A stretch of 64,000 bases of DNA from Gigaspora rosea (taxonomy: Eukaryota; Glomeromycota; Glomeromycetes; Diversisporales; Gigasporaceae), in contig QKWP01000131.1 of the NCBI GenBank assembly GCA_003550325.1, positions 226,299-290,298 on the forward strand. Direction: 5' to 3'. Each line of letters begins with the position of its first letter. Position 1 is the first letter of the stretch. Positions 21,733 through 33,947 of this stretch are shown piece by piece. Under the pieces are notes generated by a model. It was not told where the DNA came from. It saw only the letters and a program-made list of their open reading frames with translations, and searched no databases. A program made the position numbers and the translations under genes.

Positions 21733-23200
21733 CAAATCAACTATCATTACTATGCATTTATTAAAAAAAATCAAGTTTATTATTACAGTATATGTTTGTT
21801 AACTTATGGTTTTACTAAAATCAAGCGAGTTCTATAATAGTAATCAAAACAAATATTAAAAAATAATTGATTATACTCAGCCAAATTATTCTTATGATCA
21901 GAATGTTGCTTTATTATCTATTCAAATTTATAAATATATTGTATATCAGATATAATACAATAAATTTTATAAGATTCAATCGCAGTTTACCCTCCAATAT
22001 TAAAAAATTCAAATCTTTTATGTCATTATCATTATCTTTGTTGTACATCGGAATAGGATCTTGGTAATCAAGAATCAACATAAGTTGAATTAAAATATAC
22101 TTATGTTGGACAAAATTTTAAATTCACTCACATAGATAAAAATTTCGAACTAATTTACAGTATAAAGGTGATTCGAATCCAATTAGCGCATATTCTATTA
22201 AAAAATATTAGGCAAATTAATTAGCAGACATGATATTTATGTTTATAAGTCTGCGTAATGTTTCAATTTATATTAATTAATAATTGACTAATGTCATTAA
22301 TAAATTTGAAAATAATATATTTCATTTTAGCAATCAGTATAAAATTAATAAAGTCCTTTATTCTTCATTGTCTTGATTTATTTATATTTTATTTATGAAA
22401 AAAAGTTCATTGAACTATTTAAAGAACTTAATAATTTATTTACTGCAAAGAAATCTTTTATAAAAATGATTTAAAAAACGTAATAATTTAGTTAATAATT
22501 TATTTAATAAGCTTTGTCTCGTTTTTTATGTTAATAATGAATTAACATTATAGATTAACATTATAGATTATATATTAAGTTACAGAAAATTTTTGCTAAT
22601 AAAAAATAATTATTTTTTACCAGAAAAACTGGAAATCTTTTGAATGAAAAAATAGCATAATGACTATCCTTAAGTATTATAGCTTATGTATTTGAGGGTT
22701 TTTACTAATTAATCAACAAAAAGATGATAGCTTAACTTCGTGATTATAATTCGGGAATTTTACTTTTTACAATTTCTTCTTGCTCTATTAATTATTGCAT
22801 ACGTGATTGTCGGGATTCAGCACGTCTGTAAGGCAATTTTACTTTCTACAGTTATAGACACTAATTGTGCTTGTAAAACTTCCCGCATACTTATTACTTT
22901 TGAAAGAATATTATCCAATTGGGATTTGGTCCTAAAGGAAAATTTTATCTCATAAGTTGTTGAAATTAAATCTGCTTGAAATTGATAAAGAAATTGAATA
23001 GTGATTAATTGATTTTATCACAACTAGATTAAAATATTCTTTTTGTACAAATCATCCCATTCTTTAACAAATGATTGTAAAACATAACTGTATAGTAAAT
23101 TAAAAAATGTATAAATTAAATTTGGTTTAAATTACATTTCATCATCTCAATATTAATGAACAACATGCCGTATATTTTGTCAGCAGGGTGTCCAGCAAAT
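21733..23200. other. Conserved 3' flank of kinase copy A
   Basis: Homologous to 36031-37300 and 47450-49280. Landmarks include CAGTTTACCCTCCAATATTA, AATCAAGAATCAACATAAGT, ACTGGAAATCTTTTGAATGA and GTCCAGCAAATTTGATTGTT at the end. Short open frames here (21867, 22740) are not preserved in the partner copies, so they are not genes. Confidence 0.7.
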
Positions 23201-23236
23201 TTGATTGTTAAGCATGCAAACTTTACTATGTAATAT

Positions 23237-23343
23237 AAAAATAAATAAATAAATAAATAAGCAAAAATCAATAAAAATAAATAAGTAAAAAAATCAATAA
23301 AAATAAATAAATAAATAAGTAAAATCAATAAAAATAAATAAAA
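23237..23343. repeat. (ATAA)n-type microsatellite with AATC interruptions
   Basis: Alternating AAATAAATAAAT runs and AAAATCAAT spacers. The minus-strand open frame reading FIYLFL-type residues is a translation of this repeat. Confidence 0.85.
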
Positions 23344-23349
23344 ACATAT

Positions 23350-24440
23350 ACTTAAATATTTATCGTTATGGGTGCGTTGGTTGCTCAAGTAAAATTTTCT
23401 TATTTCTTTTTTCGATACTTTATTGAGCACACAAACTTTCTACTAACGAAATTTCGAACTACAGGCCAAATATAATTAACTTTAAAGGCCTAATTTAATG
23501 AACATCAGTTCTATATAAAGTTGTCCGCATTATGACTTTTGCTTGCTCTAGTTAAAATAAAAATATGAATGGTCTAAAATAAGTATGTTTAATTAATAAT
23601 GAATCAACACTGTAATATTCGAAAAAAAATCATTTAATACTGTATAATTGATATCGCGCAATATTTATTATTGTATTCATTAAGAATTCGAAGAGTTGTG
23701 ATCAGCGTGCTAAAACTAATATAGCAATATCATAGTTATTATGTTTTAACACTTTGATTGGTTATTCAACCCATGATCAAAATGTTAAGACTATGTAATA
23801 AATCGATGAGCAAGTATGATTAAGACTGTCATCACAATTCAAATTCATTAACAATTGCTTATTCATGCTAGTACCAAATTAACCTTAACCACATACAGTA
23901 TTAATATTGTGTGTCGATTTGTAATAAAATTTTTTACGGTAAATTATAGATGCAGACTTATAAAAATAAAGCACAATTGAGGTAGTTTTTATATATTATA
24001 TAATTTTATAATAATTATATATGACCATCTATACTGCATAAAATCCTTATTATTATGAATCATTCTTTAAAAAAGGATAAATACGAGCTACTGGACATAG
24101 CAAGACCAAAAAATTATTTCTAATAATTTTTTCTAATTGAATTTTATTCTATCCTGAAAATTCTGTAATTCGGAATACTGTAAATCAAGCATAATCAAAG
24201 TTGTCAAATTTAGAAAATTGAATAGTAGAATATATTAATTATATATTAAGTAACAATAAAAAAAAAAAAATTTTCACACAATTACAGGGAAATTTACAAA
24301 TTACATTATCTTAAAAGCGTTTAAACTCAACCAATCAAATTTTATTGAGGGTATATCAGCATGGCCAGGTATCATTTTATAATACAGTATTAGGAATGAT
24401 CACTTTTATGGTCGTAAATTTTTTTTCGAAATTCTATACC
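23350..24440. other. AT-rich spacer between units 1 and 2
   Basis: No gene. A small inverted pair (CATAGT...TTTTAACAC...TTTGAT and ATCAAAATGTTAAGACTATG) at about 23729-23803 may be a miniature element. Confidence 0.4.
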
Positions 24441-24446
24441 TAAACA

Positions 24447-24894
24447 TCAAAAGGTTTGCTTATTCTATCTCTGGATAACTTCTATTTCATTTCTAATTTT
24501 GAAATTTCAAACCAGATACAGACTTTTTAAACTCCTTATTTTCAAAATAAATTAATTCTAAACACCCTAATAAATTAATAACTAATTAGATATAAAATTT
24601 TAAAGACATTCACAATCGTAAAAAGCATAAATAAACATACAAATAAAAATAAATAAATACGATTTATAGATCACTTTTTTTGAATTGAATACGTCAATAA
24701 ACTAGACCGTTAGAAGTTGATTTTTCGGATAATATCACCCAAAAGCCCCCAGTATAATGATCATATGAAAAAATATTTAAAATATGATAGTTAATTAGAT
24801 ATGAAATTCAATATATATATTCGATTCGTTGCTTTGTGCATGATTTCACTATAATGAAGTTTTGAAGTATTTATAAGGTAGTGGCATGACTGAA
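24447..24894. repeat. 448-bp block duplicated at 50167-50614
   Basis: Direct homologue of 50167-50614. Shared landmarks are CATCAAAAGGTTTGCTTATT, ACATTCACAATCGTAAAAAG, AATACGATTTATAG and TATTTATAAGGTA at the end. Here it precedes the intergenic block, whereas at 49-50 kb it follows it. This permuted order is expected at a tandem-duplication junction. Confidence 0.75.
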
Positions 24895-25579
24895 ACAAAT
24901 TAAATTATTCACTCGGTCGATATACGTGTAATTGAATATGAACTTGGTGACTGATAATTACGTGCTCAGTTCTGTGCTACCAGAACGGATCTCCAATAAT
25001 ACAGTACCGTCACATTCAAAAATATAAACCGGTCGTTTTGCTTTTGTATGACTGGCTGCTAAATTTTGTTAAATTGCTTGATTATATAATGTTCATAGGC
25101 TTTTTCTTTTTCTTTTTCTTAGCAATATTAAAAATAATATTTGAAATATTATTGTTTTTTACCGCAAATAATAAATGCTATAAATATTAGAACCTTATCA
25201 TAGAAAATCTTGTTACGAACGCTTGAAGAGAGTTACAGCTGTTGCATGCAATAGAAAAATACAATTGACTAGAAAGTAATCTATCTGCGTTTGTCAAGGA
25301 CGTACATTTTTGTGCGCCAGTAAATTTCTGTACAGTACAATATTATTTATTTTGTTTTATATATTACAAGTGTAATTGGGGCGCCGTTGGCGCCTTGATA
25401 AGGCCAAATTTAAAATCCATACTTTGAAATAATTTTCAAAATATAATACTCATCTATTTATTATACAAATTACCTCAATATAATGTAATCTATTGTATTT
25501 TAAATTTGGTTATATCTTAGCAGATATTACAGCCTTAAAGTTTAATACTAAAGATATAAATTATCTGACTTATATGATC

Positions 25580-25709
25580 ACTGAATGGTTTCTGTGTACC
25601 TTATTCGGCCACTTCCTAATACGATATACGAATGCAAAATTCGCTTACGTACGTATCTCTTACGAGGTGAGTGAGAAGTGATGAATAAGTTACACAGAAA
25701 TCATTCAGT
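25580..25709. mobile_element. Foldback MITE ACTGAATGG...CATTCAGT, unit 2
   Basis: Counterpart of 18220-18329, slightly longer because of a central TACGATATACGAATGC segment. Confidence 0.72.
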
Positions 25710-25992
25710 ACTTACATCAAACATGTCAGATAACTAAGTTATCTGTCCGTCTTTAGTAGATGAATAATCAGTTATTATCTACGACACGACTTATCTTACA
25801 ATAAAATTATAATATTTACTAGTTTATCTATTATATATATTAATATAGTATAATAATCAAATAGATATTAACTATAATAAATGTTTATAATTCAGAATTT
25901 ATTTTTTTTTATTAATTGAGGGATTTAAAGCATATTTTATTAACTTATTTGACTTCTTATTTTTATCAATTTTATCTACTTTATTATTATAA

Positions 25993-26231
25993 GGCCACGC
26001 AAAGTTCATTTTGCATTACACCCGACCCATTTTTCAATTATTTTTTAGATCCCAATAATCCAATTGTTCGATTTTTGACATTTATTTTTTTCCGCTATTC
26101 TCATCCGATGTCACCGGAAGGAGGCCTTGGTTTCCTGTAATTGTTCGATAGGATTGACGGAAAAAATATGACTGCCGACCAAATTTCTTGATTCCTTATT
26201 GTGCAAAATAAATAATTAACTTTGCATAACC
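25993..26231. mobile_element. GGCCACGC-family MITE, unit 2 (full length)
   Basis: It runs from GGCCACGCAAAGTTC to AACTTTGCATAACC and includes the full middle: CCCAATAATCCAATTG, TCATCCGATGTCACCGG, and a GATAGGATTGACGG block. It is the best reference copy of this 239-bp family in the window. Confidence 0.75.
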
Positions 26232-27252
26232 TTAGATGTGAATATTATAGTTCTCTATATTTTGACTCAGCATATAAATTTTTTGTGGCATACAAAAACC
26301 TGACCCTTCATAAAAATTTTTTGAGGTACTAAAGTACTAAATTCACAGCAGATTAACCCATATGCTAATTATGATTTACCCCGTATACCTGAATCCACTT
26401 ATTTGCGCGGATAATAAAAACTCTTGAAGAGGAAATAGCCAATTGAAGAACGCAAAGTTTGACTGCCGACATAAACCTACGAAAGGTAAAAAAGCGAAAA
26501 TACGAAAAGCTAGTGTTTAAATCGACCTGGTGCACTAATTAAAAATGTCGGGAATAAAATTTTATATATAATGAATGCTAATCTGTTTCCATAGCTTCTA
26601 ACGTTAAGGCTCTAACCCTAAATGTTTATCCTTTTTTGTATACCTTACCTCGGCGACATATACATCATGTGAAATCAAACATGAGAAGTTATAATATAAA
26701 CTTAAATCTATCGGATATTATTAAAATTATATGAATTGATATTTTAGATACTTAAAATGCATCAACTAATTATTTGTAACGTTAAATTACCTAGAAACTT
26801 TATTATTTATTTAGATATAGTCAAGAAATAATGCTATGTTTTTATTTTTTTCCATTAATATGTGGGTTCTGACCATTCATCTTATAGAATACTATAAAAT
26901 TCATTATAGGACGAGAAGAATTATTATAAAATATAAATCGATCCTTAAAATTAAAACTTTAACAAAAATTATACAGTAGTTACTTTAAAACAGTTCTAAC
27001 GAATAAGTTTCAATTAAAAAAAAAATCGGAAAATTAAGCGTGATACCTTTAGAATTTTGTATTTTCCTTTATAAATAATTCAAGCAAAATCATAATCAAT
27101 GATCAATGTCGCTGACATAGTTTTGATTCAATCGTCCTAATCTACTAATTACTATAGTAGTACAATTCTAGTTTTGTGTAACCCCTATGATTTTTGTGTA
27201 AGCTCAATTCGTACTAGATTGACCATATTGCATTACTATATATATCATTTAT

Positions 27253-27705
27253 TTTTGGGTGTGTGCACTTTAACGTTTTTGATTGGCCATGATCGAAAAA
27301 TGTGATTTGTGTGTGGGAATTTTATATTTGTGTGCTTTTTGATTGGTCATCGTATTTAAAACCGTGATCGGGCTGTGGGAATTTTTTGGTTGCGCTTTAC
27401 CGTTTTTGATTTTTGGGTCTGTGCATTTTAACGTTTTTGATTGGCTATATTTCAAATATATCCGAAAAGTTTGATTTAAGTGTGGGAATTTTGGGTCTGT
27501 GTACTTTTTGATTGGTCATCGTATTTAAAAACTGTGATCGGAATGTGGGATTTTTTGGTTTTGAGTCTGTGCACTTTACGATTTTGATTGGCTATATCCG
27601 AAAAGTTTGATTTGAGTGTAGGGATTTTGGGACTGTGTAGTTTTTGATTGGTCATCGTATTTTAAAACCGTGATCGGATTGTGGGAATTTTTTGGTTGGC
27701 GCTTT
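27253..27705. repeat. Three copies of a dimeric (A-B) repeat
   Basis: Two related monomers alternate. A has TGTGCACTTTAACG, TTTTTGATTGGCC and AGTTTGATTTGAGTGTGGG. B has TGTGTACTTTTTGATTGG, TCATCGTATTTAAAACCGTG and ATCGGANTGTGGG. The A-B pair of about 150 bp occurs three times. Single monomers also occur at 27833-27900 and 31855-31925. The region begins exactly where unit 2 homology ends. Confidence 0.75.
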
Positions 27706-27784
27706 AACGTTTTTACTTATTATTTGAGCATTATATATTTATGACGTTTAGGCTATAAAAGTTACTTATCTATATTCTTCTATT

Positions 27785-27818
27785 CTATTCTATCTATCTA
27801 TCTATCTATCTATCTTCT
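27785..27818. repeat. (TATC)n microsatellite
   Basis: Seven or so TATC repeats. Confidence 0.9.
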
Positions 27819-27819
27819 A

Positions 27820-28640
27820 TATATCATTTGATTTTGAGATCGTGCGGTTTAACGTTTTGATTGGTCGAATCTAGAAAACGTGAACTGTGCGTGGGAAAAC
27901 TTCAGAGTTTGATGATTGGATTATGACAATTAGTATTCTGGAAAATGGAAAAAAAACTAAAAAAATGAAGTCAGGTTATGATAATTCGCTTTACCGAGAA
28001 TGGAGTGCATGGTTAAGCGGCGTGTGAAATGTTTCTGTACAGATCCGTGCTTTTGATTAAATTTTTCTATGATGAGAGCTGTTTAACCAAATATCGCTTT
28101 AACAGGTTTTGTTTCGATAACAAAAAATGTCATTTTTATTATCTTTCGAAATTGCACGTTATTAGACTGTATCGGTATTTACCGAAAATAGATATGAATA
28201 GCAAATTTTAATATCCAGATAATTTAAAACCTGATCGCTTATTAAAATTTAACAAGTTATGCGCCTGCCCATGAGCTGGGAGTGTGGTTATCTATATTTT
28301 TTTTATATTCTGGTTGATTTTGTTGTAGTGTTGTCATTCTAAAATGCTAGTAGGCATTTTAACTTTTGATTTCTATTTTATCATGTAGCAATTCTTTTTC
28401 ATTTTAGTAGAATAATGAGATTTGATCTCATTCTAATAGTTTTTGTTTAATTTTAAGTAATTGGGTTCCGATTAATTTTGAAATTTGTGATGTAATGTTA
28501 AGTAGTAATAAAAGAATCACGATTAGGGGTATGAATAGGTTCTTTATATTTAGTTTTTTTAATCGTTTTCTGGTCTTTAAGTAATTTGTTAAGGGTGGAG
28601 TTCCAATTAAGATCAATTCGTCATCCATATATTCGATAAG
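27820..28640. other. AT-rich DNA inside the 6.7-kb insertion, no gene
   Basis: Apart from one monomer of the 27.3-kb repeat at its left end, nothing is recognised. Open frames of about 60 residues on each strand have no features. Confidence 0.4.
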
Positions 28641-28649
28641 CTATTACAA

Positions 28650-29260
28650 TCAATGGGAAAGCTTATAGGATTTTGGACAAATTTAGCTTTGATCATGAAC
28701 AAATAGTGATTAAGGTTAAATGGTTTAAATCAATAACTAATACACATAATTAGAGGTTATAGAGTTTTTCTTTATTAGAAAAATCTATTATCAGATTATT
28801 ACAATAATTCTAAATACTATTTACAATTATTAACAATTTTTCTAATCATTGTTCTTTCTTTTATGAACTGAAACTACACCCTTATATATCTTTAATTCCT
28901 TTGAGATTTTTAATCTCTAGCTTGGAGCTTAGGAATTGGAACCACCTAAGATTTTTTTAATCATTTAATTATTTAACTATTTAACTATTTAATTTGACTG
29001 GCATTAAAATAATTCTGGCCCATATGATTAAATGGTTAAATGGCTCCAATCCCTATTGGAGCTTCAATCTCTCGATTAGAGTTTAATCACCCACTTAGAG
29101 CTTCAGTCTCTTGATTAGAGCTTTAATCATTTGATTGGAGTCTTAATCACCTGCTTGAAACTTCAATTTCTCAATTAAAGCAACCATGTTACAAGCTATA
29201 CCAAAATAAGAAATTTAAAAAATAACAACAGTAATAAAAAAAATGAAACAAAAAAATTGA
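28650..29260. repeat. LTR-like direct repeat, copy 1
   Basis: Shares order with 29469-29830: AAGCTTATAGG, TTTTGGACAAATTTAGCTTT, GAACAAATAGTG, AGAGGTTATAGAG, and a terminal minisatellite then CCATGTTACAAG. Two direct copies about 0.8 kb apart could be decayed LTRs or a duplicated repeat. Treated here as an old fossil; no internal coding region is seen between them. Confidence 0.35.
29055..29180. repeat. Minisatellite, TTGGAGCTTCAATCTCTCGA-type
   Basis: Six or so copies of a 20-24-bp unit varying around ATTGGAGCTTTAATCTCTNG. A matching array lies at 29695-29790. Confidence 0.75.
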
Positions 29261-29468
29261 GAATGACACCAGATATCCGTTTTTTAAATTCAGATATCTG
29301 AATGGATTTACTAAAACATCTGACCAGAATCACATAATTTTAGTACATTTAATAAGATGATTCAAATGGTAACAATATCATGTGATCTTGGTTGATAATT
29401 CGTGAGATAATTGGTCAGTAGATGTTTAGATAGTTAGATCTAGAATAATCAAAAATTAGAGTTGAACA

Positions 29469-29802
29469 TTGTTACCAAGCTTATAGGGTTTTGAACCAAT
29501 TTAGCTTTGATCGTGAGCAAATAGTGCATAAGATTAAATTATTTAAACTGATAAATTAACATATAAAATTACAGGTTATAGGGTTTCTCTTTGTTAACAT
29601 AAATCTATTTATAGATTTGTTACAGTAATACTAAATATTATTAAATTACCTTTCACAGACTAAAACTCACTCTTATAATATAACTTTAATTTGAATGGGA
29701 GCTTCAATCCCTCACTTGGAGCTTCAATTTCTTGATTGGAGCTTTAATCTCTCAATTGGAGCTTTAATCTCTCAGAACTTTAATCACTCAACTGTGTTAC
29801 AA
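29469..29802. repeat. LTR-like direct repeat, copy 2
   Basis: Begins TGTTACCAAGCTTATAGGG and ends TGTGTTACA, i.e. TG...CA boundaries as in LTRs. It is the counterpart of 28650-29260, and a minisatellite again lies near its end. The family is not determined. Confidence 0.35.
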
Positions 29803-29869
29803 ATTAAATCAAAATAAGAATTCATAAAATAAAGACAATAATAAAATTATATAAAACCAAAAAAAATCA

Positions 29870-31540
29870 AGCATGCATTATTCCTCACTTGGAAAGATTA
29901 GCTCCAGTTAATCATCTATTCCATTCTTTCTTTTTTAATTGTATTTATATAGTTGGAGGTGTGGCCTTATTAGTCCAAGTGATTTCTTTGGGTTAAGTGT
30001 AAGAGAACCAAAAGATGCCTTTGGAATTTGTTTAAGATTTTTTTTTGACTATACGATGTCCTTATGTTTATCCACTTTTCACAGTCACTATAATTATTTT
30101 TTGTAAACAGATGCTATATCAGATCACAGGTCCGTTTTTACTAGTTTACATTACTATTATAGGGTAATTTGTCAAATGCAACTCTATCATTATTACAGAG
30201 AAAATCCCAGTGCCCTTTATTTAATTCTGACTTCCTGATCAATCAACATCATCCAATCAGCCTTTGTCTTAGAGGTAGATTATTGTTATTATTCTTACAT
30301 TCTGTCAGTATCATGATATTAATTTTTTTGCTAGTATGTTTTCCTATACCTGATAAACTTATTGTGTGTGAAACTTTATCCAACTAAATATCATTATTGA
30401 TCTGACTGTTCTCTTTATTAACTTTCGAAATAATACTTAACTCACTACATTATGTCATTTTAACCTTTTGTCACTCGCATATAGTTACCTTTATCTGAGT
30501 TTTTAAACAATTCGACCTTCAATTAGCTCAGGTTTACTAACATTGATCTGAGTTAAAGTCGTGAAAGAAGGTGTATTAGTTAGATAGCATTGTTTTACAT
30601 ATCGTATAACAATGAGTAGGTCTTAAGAATAGTTATGTATGCACTGCGAGGTTTAAGGTTAATGATCTTAATCTAAATTTGGGCTAGGTGGCTGATTCAT
30701 GGCCGAAATCCCAGATGTAAAGTAGAATGGTATGGGCTTATGCTATGTTGGATATAAATAAGGTTTTTAGGGTTAGATTGGGGTTAATTGTGATTTATTT
30801 AGTTTCCCTTTTTATTAACTCAAGTATTGTATTATACATTTTTAATCTATAACAGTTCAAGACAACTATCTTAAGCTTCGAACCACTTCTGGTAGTCCCA
30901 GACCAGGATCTATGGTTTCAAACCATTGTTCGTGACCCGGAACTTAGATCCGGGGTTCAAAACCACTACCTATCATAGTCATATACTAAAAAAAAAACAC
31001 ATTGTTCAGGGCAAAATACTCTAACTATGTTCAGGCAGAATTACACAAAAGAAAAATAAAGTAAAAAAAGTTTCAACACCGAATATCTATGAATAGATAA
31101 ACAGATAATGGATTTGAACTCTACTTTTGGGAATTTCATAGTATTAATGTTCAAGAGGCGTGCATGTTTTAAAATATCAATAATTGAAAAAATAGTACAT
31201 ATGAATGAATAGCATTTTTATCGATTATTGAGCTTTTTGAACTAAAAATACAATAATTAATTTTTTACCTAATACAGGTTAGGAAATTTTTTATATTTGG
31301 TAATTAAAATATGCAATATTTTTATTAATTTATTTATGCATTTTAATAATAATGGATCTCCTTTTTAATCGTTATTTATTTGCAACTATTTATATATATA
31401 TATATATATTTACCAATTAAGGTCAGGTAATTGTCCTATATTTAGTAATTAAGATATGCATTATTTTATTCATGTGAAAAATTGGACTTCCTTTTTAATC
31501 GTCATTTGCAATTATTCTATATATACAACCAATGTTCGAT
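29870..31540. other. Intergenic DNA, no supported gene
   Basis: A 72-residue open frame (30169-30387) has one hydrophobic stretch but no family features. Around 30880-30970 a G/C-richer segment repeats GGTTTCAAACC and GGGGTTCAAAACC words. These resemble a tRNA box B, but no tRNA fold follows. A (TA)n run lies at 31391-31410. Confidence 0.35.
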
Positions 31541-31558
31541 AAGCGAAAAATTTTGAGA

Positions 31559-31627
31559 GCGCTTGAGCTTGCGCAGTGCTTCGCATGCACTGCTCTTACG
31601 CAAGCGCAATCACAAGCTCAAGTGCGC
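31559..31627. other. GC-rich nested hairpin in AT-rich DNA
   Basis: The outer arms GCGCTTGAGCTTG and CAAGCTCAAGTGCGC enclose inner pairs GCTTGCG/CGCAAGC and AGTGC/GCACT. It is a 69-bp GC-rich dyad with a sharp compositional contrast to its surroundings. It could be a mobile hairpin, a transcription stop, or an organellar insertion; none is proven. Confidence 0.65.
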
Positions 31628-32159
31628 GCAAGAGAATTGAATATAGACTACAATCAGTTGAAATTTGTGAAACCCAAAATTTCCAAAAAAAGTTAAGTCA
31701 AAGAAAATCAATTGCCAAAAATAAATGTTAATACAACTAAAATTTACCGATAAGAAATTTAGAGTAACACCACCAAGCGTTTATGAGCTTGCCAGAAAAG
31801 CTATTTTTGGGGCATGATATCATATATTATGAATCTAAAAACAATAAAAACCTTTGACTTTGTGTACCTTACCATTTTTGATTGGCCATATCAAAAAACT
31901 GTGATCAGAATATGGGAAAATTTTGAATTAAAAGTACTAATTAAAGTACTTTCTTAAATTACATTTCAACATTTTAAATCAGTTTTTTTTTATTTTTCAT
32001 AATAAAAAATATCATATATTACGTACAAATTTGCTATTTAAAAACTATAATTATTGCGACATTTTTGTTCATTTTTAATGATTATATTATATTATTATTA
32101 TCATGTTTTGTATCGGTCTATGAGTTATAAATCACCAGCGTGAGTATCGAGTTCACTCT

Positions 32160-33185
32160 AGCAATCGTTTTCAAGTGGGTGTATGTTGATTTTTCGTTTC
32201 ACATTAATAGTATAATGTTGCATCTAAAATTAGGTTACAGAATTTGAAAACTTAGGTCGGTTGGTCAAATTTTTTTTTTTTTTTGATTTACTGTAAATTA
32301 ATAGAATAATGTTCACATCTAAAATTAGGCCACGCAAAGTTTAATTTTTCGTTTTGCATTACATGGAATCTGAAAATTTGGGTAAACTTGGGTCTGTAGA
32401 GGGTTTTTTTTTGGTTTTGTTTTGTTTTTTTTTTTANNNNNNNNNNNNNNNNNNNNNNNNNNNNNNNNNNNNNNNNNNNNNNNNNNNNNNNNNNNNNNNN
32501 NNNNNNNNNNNNNNNNNNNNNNNNNNNNNNNNNNNNNNNNNNNNNNNNNNNNNNNNNNNNNNNNNNNNNNNNNNNNNNNNNNNNNNNNNNNNNNNNNNNN
32601 NNNNNNNNNNNNNNNNNNNNNNNNNNNNNNNNNNNNNNNTTTTTTTTTAATTTACTGTAAATCAATAGAATAATGTTTAAATCTTAGATTAAGCCATGCG
32701 AGGTTGATTTTGATTACATGGGATCTGAAACCTTGAGTTAGCCGGTTGGATTTTTTTTATTTTATTTCTTTTATTTTTTTTTTATTTTTTATTTATTCTA
32801 TTTTTTTATTTTATTTTTATTTTATAATGTTCGCATCTAAATTTAGGCCACACAAAATTAATTGTTCGTTTTGCATAACATGGTGCTCCAAAATTCCAGT
32901 TGGCAAGTTAGGCAAGTTAGGTTTTTTTTTTTTTAATCTACTACAAATTAATAAGCTCATGTTCATGCAAATGGCAAAAATGGGAAATTGGCAAAATATG
33001 AATTTTTTTAAAAATTTTTTTTCGAAAAAATGGATCGTGGGTTATGCAAACCGAAAAATTGATTTTCGTAGACTTAGGCCACGCAAAGTTGATTTTAATT
33101 TTGCATTAGGCCATCAAAGTTAATTTTTAGTTTGCATAACTCGCCGACCCAATTTTTCCAAATTTTTTTTTAAATTCCTATTGTG
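32160..33185. repeat. Tandem GGCCACGC-family repeat array with gap
   Basis: A unit of roughly 130 bp recurs: AGGCCACGCAAAGTT, TTTTCGTTTTGCATTACATG, GATCTGAAAATTTGGGT, a poly-T run, AATTTACTGTAAATTAATAG, then AATAATGTTCACATCTAAA. Copies begin near 32225, 32329, 32693, 32846 and 33076. All long open frames here cross the gap or are T-run shadows. Confidence 0.65.
32437..32639. other. Assembly gap (203 N)
   Basis: The gap is flanked by T-runs inside the tandem GGCCACGC array, so it probably hides further repeat units. True length is unknown. Confidence 0.95.
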
Positions 33186-33535
33186 TCTATATGAGATCTG
33201 GTGTTGGTACGCCCAGGTCAAATGGGGACAGAAATGGATACCAGAATCGATACTACCTGATATAGTCCAGATGAGAATTAGTAAGGAGTTAAAAGGTTCT
33301 GAAAGCTTTACAAAAGGAGGGACATAACAGTTTAAATAAAGTAACGAAGTATCTTTATCTGAACTTTCTCAGATAGATTTTAGGGCACGTAAGAAGGACT
33401 TGACCCGGAATAAAGATGTAAATAGTCCGATAGTCTATTTTTAAATATAATATAATTTTGTATTAAGTGTCAGTCAGTAAATTATTAATAAAGTACGCCT
33501 ACATGGCGTCCTCTTCAGAGGTTTGTTAAAAAAAA
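33186..33535 (+). mobile_element. Poly-A retro-insertion with 13-bp target duplication
   Basis: AATTCCTATTGTG stands immediately before (33173-33185) and after (33537-33549) a 350-bp insert. The insert ends TTTGTT plus about 11 A and has an AATAAA signal about 45 bp before the tail. Target duplication plus 3' A-tail is the signature of LINE-driven retrotransposition. The content is G/C-richer than its surroundings and has no long open frame. It may be a 5'-truncated LINE tail, a SINE, or a processed transcript 3' end; I cannot name the source. Confidence 0.65.
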
Positions 33536-33549
33536 AAATTCCTATTGTG

Positions 33550-33897
33550 CCAATTATTCCATTTTTACCATTCAATTTTTCTCCGTTGTCACCTGGTGAT
33601 GACCTTAATTTTCCTGAATTACTGATAGTCTGATAAAAAAAAAAAACAAATTTCTGATTCCATGTTATGCAAACCGAAGAAATAACCTTGCGTGACCTTA
33701 AATATGAATATGAATTAATTTAGCCACGCAAAGATATATTTTTTTTTTAAAAAAAAAAAAAAAAAATCCGACCCGCCGACCGGAATTTTGAGACCCAGGT
33801 TATGCAAAACGAAAAATGAACTTTGGCCTTACATGGAAACTGAAAACTTAGGTCGGTCAAATTTTTTTTAATTTACTGTGAATTAATAGAATAATTA
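33550..33897. repeat. Continuation of GGCCACGC-family array
   Basis: It resumes the element interrupted by the retro-insertion (CAATTATTCCATTTT..., TCTCCGTTGTCACCTGG..., TTATGCAAACCGAAGAAAT) and then further partial copies ending in AATTAATAGAATAATTA. Confidence 0.6.
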
Positions 33898-33947
33898 CAC
33901 TTCTGTATAAGATGGGTGGCGCGAATTCGCCACCCATCGCACTAGTG
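33898..33947. mobile_element. 50-bp palindrome at the unit 2 breakpoint
   Basis: The ends CACTTCTG and (inverted) CACTAGTG enclose GATGGGTGGCG, a 6-bp loop and CGCCACCCATC. It lies immediately before the point where homology with kinase copies A and C resumes (33949). It may be a deletion remnant of a DNA transposon. No clean target duplication. Confidence 0.5.

Larger units (their letters stand above)
24895..27242. other. Unit 2 intergenic block, detached from its gene
   Basis: Aligns with 17520-19650 and 42080-45370. It runs up to the motif TTGCATTACTATAT, about 90 bp before where the kinase start codon would be, and then homology stops. The rest of the unit resumes at 33949. Confidence 0.7.

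Noticed and set aside
22740-22955. 71-residue hydrophobic open frame in the kinase 3' flank
   Set aside because: The homologous region in unit 3 (about 48840-49010) does not keep the frame.
23116-23430. 104-residue minus-strand open frame rich in Phe, Leu and Ile
   Set aside because: It is the translation of the (ATAA)n microsatellite.
30880-30970. tRNA-like GGTTCAAAACC words
   Set aside because: Box B-like words occur without a matching box A, spacing or stems.
32288-32673. Open frames across 32.3-32.7 kb
   Set aside because: They cross the 203-N gap and T-runs of the MITE array.
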